The translations under genes were made by a program, and so were the position numbers. From NCBI GenBank assembly GCA_011042595.1, contig DQWO01000162.1:1-6301 (forward strand): a stretch of 6,301 nucleotides of DNA, given 5' to 3'. The notes under the pieces were generated by a model. The model was not told the origin of the DNA, did no database searches, and saw nothing but the letters and a program-made list of their open reading frames with translations. Below are positions 1 through 5,785 of the stretch, one piece after another. Each line of letters begins with the position of its first letter. Positions within the stretch are counted from its first letter, which is position 1. This DNA is from Pseudomonadota bacterium. GTDB taxonomy: Bacteria > Desulfobacterota > Anaeroferrophillalia > Anaeroferrophillales > Anaeroferrophillaceae.

Positions 1-129
1 CGTTCGGCACCCAATGCCGCTATGAGCCAAGCCCGAACATCCTGAATGTATTCCCGACAATTTCTTGTTTTTTACACCCCTCAAGGGGGTACTGAAAAGA
101 GTGACAGCCTTTCAGGAGTAAGGTACTAA
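1..129. repeat. Structured intergenic repeat, copy 1 (cut by window edge)
   Basis: Same orientation and about 95% identity (123 of 129) to 5585-5713. Mismatches are at 9, 10, 16, 53, 73 and 75; the last 54 bases are identical. Similarity stops after GGTACTAA at 129 in both copies, giving a clear right boundary. The left part, with the large inverted-repeat arm, would lie outside the window. Local hairpins: CGGCA/TGCCG (5-9/15-19), ACCCC/GGGGT (76-80/86-90) and CTGAAA/TTTCAG (92-97/110-115). No gene is supported here. Confidence 0.85.
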
Positions 130-160
130 CTGCCCCCCCAGAACACCAGGAGGTTATTCC

Positions 161-305
161 TAGGAGGCTGTCCGAGAATAGAAATTTTTTCTCAAATCGA
201 GGCATGCGAAAAAAATTACCGCAGGCATATGGTTGATATTCTGAGGATAATTTTTTGAGCATAACGAAGAGTTGGGGAAAAAGGGCATTTTCGGATAGTC
301 TCCTA
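161..305. mobile_element. MITE-like element with terminal inverted repeats and TA duplication in a CTAG target
   Basis: The element core is 163-303 (141 bp). Its ends are GGAGGCTGTCCGAGAAT (163-179) and ATTTTCGGATAGTCTCC (287-303), complementary at 14 of 17 positions. TA flanks both sides (161-162 and 304-305), with C before the left TA and G after the right TA, so removing the element restores CTAG. TA duplication within CTAG is the known target pattern of the IS630/Tc1-mariner group, which suggests a non-autonomous relative; that family link is inference. A second, inner inverted pair (204-220 with 245-262, ATGC plus A/T-rich tract) lets the whole element fold. It encodes no transposase. 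The sugar transferase stop codon is formed at its right edge. Confidence 0.7.
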
Positions 306-1679
306 GCGGCTACCCCGGCCAAAGAGGACAACCTTAATAGTTTCCAGAATAATCAGCAGATCAAACACGGGGGAAAGATATTTAATATAGTACAATTCAT
401 ACTGCAGTTTTTCTTTGGCATCTTCCACCGAGGCTCCGTAGGGGAAACGCACCTGAGCCCAGCCGGTCACTCCCGGCTTCACCGAAAAGCGCTGGTCATA
501 AAAGGGAATCTCTTTTTTTAGCTGATCGACAAAATATTTTCTCTCTGGACGGGGACCAACAAAGCTCATATCACCTTTAAAAATATTGATCAGCTGGGGA
601 ATCTCATCAAGGCGAGTCTTGCGAAGAAAGTTGCCAACCCGGGTTACCCGATCATCATCTTCAGTCGCCCACACCGGACCGTCTTTTTCCGCATCGGTAC
701 ACATGGAACGAAACTTGAACAGCAAAAAAGATTTTTCATCCTCACCCAAGCGTTCCTGAACAAAAAAAACCGGGCCCGGGGAATCAATCTTGATGGCCAG
801 GGCAACAAGCATCATCACCGGCGCGGCCAATAACAAGGCAGCACCAGCCAAGATCATACCGATAGAGCGTTTAAACATCCTGGTCTGGCGCGGTTTTCTA
901 AATCCGGGGGTAAATATAAGCCAGCTGGGACGTAAGTTATCAACCAGAATTTTGCCTTCCAGTTGCTCATAGAAATCCACATCTTCCATCACTATGATAC
1001 CAGCCATCTTGCAGCGCAACAGCTCAGCAGCCGGGAAAAGACCGCGTCGCTGCCCCATGGAGACAATAATGCGATTCACATTCTCAGCTAAGGCGATGGA
1101 ATAAAGCTTGGAATAATCCGGGCTCAAAAGCTTACAACCGTCACACCCATTCCGCCCTTCTTTTAATTCACCCATAATCCCCACAATCTGGTAGCCGGAA
1201 TTCTTGCGACCGGAAATCCCTTCACAGATCTTCCCGGCTACAGGGCTGTTGCCAACAATCATAATCAGCTCGTTGAACCGATCATGCCTCGTCAGCCAGT
1301 CATAAAAAACCCGCCAGCCAAAAATCAATAAAAAGTCGACCAGGAGAATGTAATAGATATAGGGGCTGGGGAAAACAAGTCGGGGAAGAAAATAGGAAAA
1401 AAAGGCCAGAAACAGGCATTGCAACCCGGTGGCCTGAACCAGGCGCAAACTGTAAACAGAGAAAGGAACCCTGGTTTTAATGTCATATAAATCAAAATAA
1501 AAAAGGGAGAAATGATAAAAAACAGCAAAGCTGATAATATGGGAGACAAATAACTGGAGGTCATAGCTATCTGATCCCAGCCAGTAGATCCCGCTGTAAA
1601 CGCTCAGTAAACCGCCAGCAACAAACAGTGACAGTTCGATGAGAAAAAAGGTGATAGTTCGTAGGCTAAATTGTCGCAC
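303..1679 (-). CDS. XrtA-system-type undecaprenyl-phosphate sugar-1-phosphate transferase (EPS initiating enzyme)
   Basis: A 458-residue polyprenyl-phosphate hexose-1-phosphate transferase, expected to load the first sugar of an EPS repeat unit onto undecaprenyl phosphate at the inner membrane. Hydrophobic segments lie near residues 8-26, 43-63, 83-100 and 106-122. A Rossmann-like domain follows (about 137-256, starting LIMIVGN), containing the RRGLFPAAELL, DFYEQLEGKI and LRPSWLIF blocks that I associate with the TIGR03013 (PEP-CTERM/XrtA glycosyltransferase) family. The C-terminal bacterial sugar transferase domain (about 268-455) has the membrane segment 271-297 with P287, SPGPVFFVQER, FKFRSM, the catalytic Asp-Glu pair D358-E359 in RLDEIPQL, and GDMSFVGPRPER. 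The usual KRxxD motif reads KRSIG (D to G at 274). The start is GTG: an in-frame TGA lies just upstream and GAGG (1684-1687) precedes it with a short 4-nt spacer. The sugar substrate cannot be read from sequence. The stop codon abuts a MITE-like insertion. Confidence 0.93.
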   Translation of the reverse strand: MRQFSLRTITFFLIELSLFVAGGLLSVYSGIYWLGSDSYDLQLFVSHIISFAVFYHFSLFYFDLYDIKTRVPFSVYSLRLVQATGLQCLFLAFFSYFLPRLVFPSPYIYYILLVDFLLIFGWRVFYDWLTRHDRFNELIMIVGNSPVAGKICEGISGRKNSGYQIVGIMGELKEGRNGCDGCKLLSPDYSKLYSIALAENVNRIIVSMGQRRGLFPAAELLRCKMAGIIVMEDVDFYEQLEGKILVDNLRPSWLIFTPGFRKPRQTRMFKRSIGMILAGAALLLAAPVMMLVALAIKIDSPGPVFFVQERLGEDEKSFLLFKFRSMCTDAEKDGPVWATEDDDRVTRVGNFLRKTRLDEIPQLINIFKGDMSFVGPRPERKYFVDQLKKEIPFYDQRFSVKPGVTGWAQVRFPYGASVEDAKEKLQYELYYIKYLSPVFDLLIILETIKVVLFGRGSR

Positions 1680-1702
1680 AATACCTCGTCAGGCTAAACT
1701 CC

Positions 1703-1725
1703 CTGGTTATGAATCTCATAACCAG
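1703..1725 (-). other. Perfect hairpin in the kinase-sugar transferase spacer
   Basis: CTGGTTATGA (1703-1712) and TCATAACCAG (1716-1725) form a perfect 10-bp stem with a 3-nt loop. It lies in the 56-bp gap between the kinase stop and the GTG start of the sugar transferase, 23 bp before that start. No U-tract follows on either strand, so it is not a standard terminator. It may be an mRNA processing or stability element, or a translational modulator; the role is unknown. Confidence 0.55.
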
Positions 1726-1735
1726 ACCACAAACA

Positions 1736-2731
1736 TTAACGGGTTTCCTGGTAATAAAAGCTGGAAGTACGATAATCAGCACCATTAAAAACAACCCCGA
1801 TAATTTTATCCCGGTCAATATTCTTCAGCGCCTGTTTGACCACGTCCCGATCTGTTTCGCCGTAGCGCACCACAATAACAATGCCATCCACCTGACTGGC
1901 AAGAATATCGGCCTCAGACGTCGACATCAGCGAGGTGGTATCAAAAATAATATAACGATCCTGGTAGCGGGACTGCAAATCCTCAATCAGATGCGTCATG
2001 CGCTCGGAAGCCAGTAGCTCAGAAGGCTTTGCCGGAGCTAACCCCATGGGCAAAATAGTCAGCCGGGATAAATCCGTTTTCACCAGTACCGATGACAGAT
2101 CAATATCCGAAGTCAGGTAGTTGGAAAGCCCAAGGTTGAATTCCATCCCCAGATATTTACTGATTTCCGGTTTACGGAAATCACAATCCACCAGCAGCAC
2201 ATATTCATCCAGACCCTGGGCCAGAGAGAGGGCCAGGTTAACGGCAATGGTGGTTTTCCCCTCCCGGGGAACAGCGCTGGTTATCAGGATAGTTTTGTTG
2301 GGTAATCGTTCCGGAGCGCTGAGGATGATCTTTGTCCGCAGCTTTTTCACCTGTTCCGAAGCCAGGGAAAAAGGTTTCGTCAATGATACCAGGTGTTCAT
2401 CCAGAAGGGCCGGATTCAGGTCAATCTTTTGCGAAGTTTTCCGCCCTGAGGCCACAGGAACAGGAGTTGGTTTGCTTTCATTCGGTTTGGTTACCGTCAG
2501 CTTGTCCGACTGCGGCTCAACTCGTTCACGCTCCAGTGGCTCAGCTGGAATTTCCGGCTCTTTCACCGCACTGGATTCTACAACCGAAGTTACCGGTTGT
2601 GATTGCGGCTCAGGTTTGGCCATCGGAGCTGCCGGTTGTGGCTCTTCAACCACGGTATTATCCCGAACAGTTGCACTTGTTGCCAGACTTTCCTGCTCAG
2701 CTTTTTTTAAAGCATCCTGAATTCTACTCAT
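1736..2731 (-). CDS. XrtA-associated tyrosine autokinase (cytoplasmic BY-kinase)
   Basis: A 331-residue ParA/MinD-fold bacterial tyrosine kinase without a membrane segment, expected to work with the adjacent Wzz-like protein in controlling EPS chain length and export. The N-terminus MSRIQDALKKAEQE is typical of XrtA-locus kinases (TIGR03018-like). Residues 28-100 form a Pro/Glu/Ser-rich, probably disordered linker. The catalytic domain has Walker A at 152-161 (SAVPREGKTT), Walker A' at 179-188 (LLVDCDFRKP) and a Walker B-like YIIFDTTSL at 260-268, where DTT replaces the common DTPP. The C-terminal tail has tyrosines Y320, Y326 and Y327, a short version of the autophosphorylated Tyr cluster. 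The ATG start is supported by GGAG (2740-2743) 8 nt upstream. It lies 27 bp after the ATPase gene and 56 bp before the sugar transferase gene, consistent with one operon. A plain MinD-like ATPase is the less likely alternative. Confidence 0.92.
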   Translation of the reverse strand: MSRIQDALKKAEQESLATSATVRDNTVVEEPQPAAPMAKPEPQSQPVTSVVESSAVKEPEIPAEPLERERVEPQSDKLTVTKPNESKPTPVPVASGRKTSQKIDLNPALLDEHLVSLTKPFSLASEQVKKLRTKIILSAPERLPNKTILITSAVPREGKTTIAVNLALSLAQGLDEYVLLVDCDFRKPEISKYLGMEFNLGLSNYLTSDIDLSSVLVKTDLSRLTILPMGLAPAKPSELLASERMTHLIEDLQSRYQDRYIIFDTTSLMSTSEADILASQVDGIVIVVRYGETDRDVVKQALKNIDRDKIIGVVFNGADYRTSSFYYQETR

Positions 2732-2758
2732 AATATGAACTCCAAAAATCGTTCCCGG

Positions 2759-3733
2759 TCACAACAGGGAACGAATAAATGCCATCCCACGATCCAATTC
2801 CTGCTGAAAGGAGACCATTAACAAAACTAAGATAGCAAGTAATGCAACAATCCACAGCATGCCTTTCCAGCGGGAAAGATACCTTTTCATGAACACCCCT
2901 TTTACTGCAGCAGCCGGGACATTCTCCCTTTTGAGGGCCAGATCTGTCACCACTTCCCCAATAATTCCCTCATCAATGTTCCTGATCCCCTGAGCGTAGC
3001 CAATAAGCAGGGCATTATCACCAATCACATTAATCAATCGGGGAATACCGTTACTATACCGGGCTATCATTTCCAGAGCCCGGTTACTGAAAAGGTTCAC
3101 ATCGGCAGTCCCGGCCACCAGCAGTCTTTTTCTGATATAGTCTTTGACTTCCAACAGGCTCAGGGGAGGCAGATGATAACGGATGACCACCCGCTGATTC
3201 AGCTGCCGCAATTCACTGCGACCCAGTTTCTGCTTCAACTCCGGCTGTCCCACCAGCACCATTTGCAAGAGCTTGTTTTTCTGGGTTTCCAGGTTAGAGA
3301 GCAGGCGAATTTCTTCGAGAACCTTGAGACTCAGGTTCTGGGCCTCATCAATAACCAATACCGGGATTTTCTGCTCTTTCAAACATTTCAATAAAAACTC
3401 GTTGAATATCCGCAAATTTTCATGTTTATCCTGGCTATGAGGCCGGATGCCGAATTCATCAAAAATGGCGGCAAAAAATTCCGTTATGGTCAAAATGGGG
3501 TTAAAGATATAAGCAATTTCAACATTTTCATCCAGATTATTCAGCAGGTTCTGGATGAGGGTGGTTTTGCCAATCCCCACCTCGCCGGTAACCACCACAA
3601 ATCCCCGCCGCTCACGAATTCCATACACCAGGTGCGCATAGGCTTCCCGATAATGGCTGTTCAGGTAGAGGAAATGGGGATCAGGGGTCAGATTAAACGG
3701 CCGTTCCTGAAAACCGTAAAAGGCACAATACAT
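2759..3733 (-). CDS. XrtA-associated ExeA-like AAA ATPase with C-terminal membrane anchor
   Basis: A 324-residue ATPase of the ExeA/GspA-like AAA group, closest in layout to TIGR03015 (XrtA/PEP-CTERM-associated ATPase). The N-terminus MYCAFYGFQERPFNLTPD is the family hallmark. Counting from the ATG: Walker A GEVGIGKT at about 50-57, Walker B VLVIDEAQ at 125-132, the sensor-1-type block VLVGQPEL at 159-166, LNQRVVIRYHLPPLS around 177-191, and GIPRLINVIGDNALL at 229-243. After the ATPase core (to about 270) there is a basic stretch and one hydrophobic helix at about 292-309, suggesting anchoring to the inner membrane with a short tail. An in-frame GTG two codons earlier (3739) could also start, but the ATG matches the family N-terminus; ribosome binding is weak (GGTG close upstream). 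It begins 12 bp after the chain-length gene. Its molecular role in EPS or PEP-CTERM secretion is not established. Confidence 0.9.
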   Translation of the reverse strand: MYCAFYGFQERPFNLTPDPHFLYLNSHYREAYAHLVYGIRERRGFVVVTGEVGIGKTTLIQNLLNNLDENVEIAYIFNPILTITEFFAAIFDEFGIRPHSQDKHENLRIFNEFLLKCLKEQKIPVLVIDEAQNLSLKVLEEIRLLSNLETQKNKLLQMVLVGQPELKQKLGRSELRQLNQRVVIRYHLPPLSLLEVKDYIRKRLLVAGTADVNLFSNRALEMIARYSNGIPRLINVIGDNALLIGYAQGIRNIDEGIIGEVVTDLALKRENVPAAAVKGVFMKRYLSRWKGMLWIVALLAILVLLMVSFQQELDRGMAFIRSLL

Positions 3734-3745
3734 GATCACCCATGG

Positions 3746-5353
3746 TTACAAGTGAAAGAAGGTCTGTTGAAACCAGCCGGGGAGGGAAAAGGTCAGTTTT
3801 AAATACATATATCCCAGTCCACCAGCAGCCAGCATGACCATGAATACCACCAATATCCCGCCGACATTTTTAATTTTGCGCCATTTCAACTCTTTCCCGG
3901 TTAGAATCTTCGGAATGGTAACCAGTACCGGAACCCCGAGGTCTTCTTCTATCTCGGGAACATAGCGATATGATTTGCCCAGAAAATCCAACAGCAAAGC
4001 CAGGCCGACACCTATCCCCAAACCCAGCACCATTCCGGCCAGCAGAATTTTTCGCCGATCCGGTTTAAAGGGTTTCACCGGCAGCAGGGCTGGATCCAAA
4101 ACTTTAAATTGTTCACCCTGCTGCTGCATTTCCAGGTTTTCAGCCAGTTGGGCTTCAATCTTGCGATCGAGAAGATTCTGATAATTCTGGTGAAGGTTGC
4201 CATAATCACGGGTCAGGGCCACCAGTTCCGCTTCCCGTTTGGGCGCATTTTCCACCTTTGCGTTTACCACATCAATTTCAGCTCGCAGTCGCTTGAGTTC
4301 ATGCTGCAATTGGTTTATTTCACGTTTTGCCGCGGCAATCTGGCTGTTGATCTCGACAGATGCCGGGCTGTGCGGACGCTGAGCAGCCGCCTGGGCACCA
4401 TCATTCCCAATTTCAGCTTGTTCTTTCGCCGCCAGTTCCTTCTCCAGCTTCTTTGTTTTTGCCACCAGACTGATGACATCCGGATGGGCATCCGTATAAC
4501 GGTTCCGTAAAGCCGACAGTTGTGCTTTCATTGCCTCCAGACGGGCTGTATCCGGATCAACCGTCATCACCCGCCCTTCTACGACCACCGTGTCGCTGGA
4601 GGTGGACAACTGGTTTAATTGCTGCTGCAGTTGAATCTGGCGATCCTTGGCCGCCGCCAGAGCCGAACTGGAAGTCTGATACTGGACTTCCAACCGGTCG
4701 AGCATCCTCAGGTTGGCATCCTGCTGGTCCGGCAACTCACCCATATATTTTTGTTTAAAGGCACTGAGCAGATGTTCCTTTTCACTCAGTTGTTTTTCCA
4801 GCTTTCCAAGTTCCCGATCGAGGAAATTGGAGGTCTCCCTTGCCTGGCGTTCACGCAGTTTCAAGTTTTCCTCAATGTACAAAGAGGCCAGCCCATTGGC
4901 CACCTGCATGGCAATTCGGGGATCCGGATTCTGAAAAGTGAGGGTAAATGAATTAACCCCGGTACGGGTGCGCTGATTGACTGAAACATCAATTTTTTGG
5001 CGCATCAGTTCAATAATCTCTTCCGGAGCCATCTTCTTACTTACTTCCCGGTATAAACCATAGCGTTCAATAACCTGCTGCAACCGGGTCCGGCTCATGA
5101 TCTGCTGATTGAGAGTCTGCAGCCGGTCAGCCACCGCCGCGGGAACCGTCGAACGGACATAATTTTCCGGCACCTTCTGGGGCACCACCAGAATCGTCGT
5201 TGAAGCCTGGTAGATGTTGGGAATCGCCAGGGCGAAAATAAAACTACCCAGGGTTATCAGGATAAATGGCAGGGTTATCAGCCATTTGTTCCGTAAAAAC
5301 AGATCAACATATTGTTGCAGTTGCATCTGTTGACGGTTATCATTCAAAGCCAT
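3746..5353 (-). CDS. XrtA-system polysaccharide chain-length determinant (Wzz/GumC-like)
   Basis: A 535-residue polysaccharide co-polymerase of the inner membrane, expected to set EPS chain length and couple polymerisation to export with the downstream tyrosine kinase. The Wzz domain begins near residue 13 (YVDLFLRNKW), with a first membrane helix at about 25-44. A long periplasmic region follows, with predicted coiled coil in roughly 160-250, 270-312 and 335-415. A proline-rich block (VLDPALLPVKPFKPD, about 418-432) precedes the second helix (435-458). A short cytoplasmic segment with EIEEDLGVPVLVTIPK and a third hydrophobic helix (497-518) match the TIGR03007-like XrtA branch. There is no fused kinase domain; the kinase is separate, two genes downstream. 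The ATG is supported by AGGAGT (5362-5367) 8 nt upstream. It is the first gene after a 432-bp gap containing a repeat and a terminator, so it probably opens its own transcription unit. Confidence 0.92.
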   Translation of the reverse strand: MALNDNRQQMQLQQYVDLFLRNKWLITLPFILITLGSFIFALAIPNIYQASTTILVVPQKVPENYVRSTVPAAVADRLQTLNQQIMSRTRLQQVIERYGLYREVSKKMAPEEIIELMRQKIDVSVNQRTRTGVNSFTLTFQNPDPRIAMQVANGLASLYIEENLKLRERQARETSNFLDRELGKLEKQLSEKEHLLSAFKQKYMGELPDQQDANLRMLDRLEVQYQTSSSALAAAKDRQIQLQQQLNQLSTSSDTVVVEGRVMTVDPDTARLEAMKAQLSALRNRYTDAHPDVISLVAKTKKLEKELAAKEQAEIGNDGAQAAAQRPHSPASVEINSQIAAAKREINQLQHELKRLRAEIDVVNAKVENAPKREAELVALTRDYGNLHQNYQNLLDRKIEAQLAENLEMQQQGEQFKVLDPALLPVKPFKPDRRKILLAGMVLGLGIGVGLALLLDFLGKSYRYVPEIEEDLGVPVLVTIPKILTGKELKWRKIKNVGGILVVFMVMLAAGGLGYMYLKLTFSLPGWFQQTFFHL

Positions 5354-5496
5354 TTTCTAAAACTCCTGCTCATGGATACATATCAACTCACTAAGCTTCA
5401 TAACTTCTTCGACAACCGGAAGGAAAAAATTAAGCAAAAAGATAGGGGGCAAACAACCTAACGCAGGCTTAACTCCCACAACCAAAATTAGGGTAT
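5354..5496 (-). promoter_or_regulatory. Leader region of the chain-length/ATPase/kinase/transferase operon
   Basis: This 143-bp gene-free stretch lies directly upstream of the chain-length gene and, given the terminator before it, should contain or adjoin the operon promoter unless transcription starts within the repeat. It carries the Shine-Dalgarno AGGAGT at 5362-5367. No good sigma-70 pair is visible. A weak GG-N10-GC spacing for sigma-54 occurs at 5463-5477, but the flanking bases fit poorly. The feature marks the likely location only. Confidence 0.3.
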
Positions 5497-5713
5497 CAGG
5501 ATGTTCCGGCATGGCTCTCGCTCATTCTCGCCGGCCGTCCATGGCCGGCTCCGAGGCGTCAGCCGCAAATCACATCGTGTGATTCGTTCGGCGGCCAATA
5601 CCGCTATGAGCCAAGCCCGAACATCCTGAATGTATTTCCGACAATTTCTTGTTTTTCATACCCCTCAAGGGGGTACTGAAAAGAGTGACAGCCTTTCAGG
5701 AGTAAGGTACTAA
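5497..5713. repeat. Structured intergenic repeat, copy 2 (fuller copy)
   Basis: Positions 5585-5713 match 1-129 in the same orientation with 6 mismatches in 129 bp, so this is a dispersed repeat. The repeat probably extends left to about 5497, because a 21-nt arm at 5497-5517 pairs with 5608-5628 (19 of 21 complementary; core GATGTTC/GAACATC). Nested inside are GCCGGCC/GGCCGGC (5530-5536/5543-5549) and AATCACA/TGTGATT (5568-5574/5578-5584). To the right are TACCCC/GGGGTA (5659-5664/5670-5675) and CTGAAA/TTTCAG (5676-5681/5694-5699). No credible ORF lies in it. Its right boundary touches the terminator U-tract. It resembles a REP/BIME-type structured repeat; no family is assigned. The left boundary is inferred, because copy 1 is cut by the window edge. 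Confidence 0.75.
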
Positions 5714-5748
5714 AACAAGAGCGGCAAGTTTTTGCAATCAAGCCGCTC
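5712..5748 (-). terminator. Probable rho-independent terminator after the beta-barrel gene
   Basis: GAGCGGC (5719-5725) and GCCGCTC (5742-5748) form a perfect 7-bp GC-rich stem with a 16-nt loop. On the minus strand the stem is followed by TTGTTTTA, a moderate U-tract. It lies 37 bp past the beta-barrel stop codon and would separate that gene from the chain-length operon. The plus-strand reading has no U-tract after the stem. The long loop and interrupted U-tract lower confidence. Confidence 0.6.
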
Positions 5749-5785
5749 AAAAACAATCTACCTTTACCCAAGGGAACTCTTCAGG

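Noticed and set aside
133..139. Run of seven C residues as a phase-variable tract
   Set aside because: It is non-coding, short, and not placed in a recognisable promoter spacer.
20..331. Minus-strand 103-codon open frame across the left intergenic region
   Set aside because: It runs through the MITE-like element and repeat copy 1 and overlaps the transferase C-terminus out of frame; it is best explained as chance coding in repeats.
2121..2733. Long plus-strand open frames opposite the kinase gene (up to 199 codons)
   Set aside because: They lie antisense to a clearly recognisable kinase, their products are Ser/Arg-rich low-complexity without motifs, and no ribosome site supports them.
5463..5477. 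Possible sigma-54 site (GG-N10-GC) upstream of the chain-length gene
   Set aside because: Only the GG/GC spacing fits; the -24 element reads GGGAGT rather than TGGCAC. Although XrtA loci can be sigma-54 controlled, this match is too weak to annotate.
5660..5713. Resemblance of the repeat tail (GAGTGACAGCC) to a c-di-GMP (GEMM) riboswitch
   Set aside because: The conserved GEMM core and its paired layout are not present, and in that orientation no gene follows.
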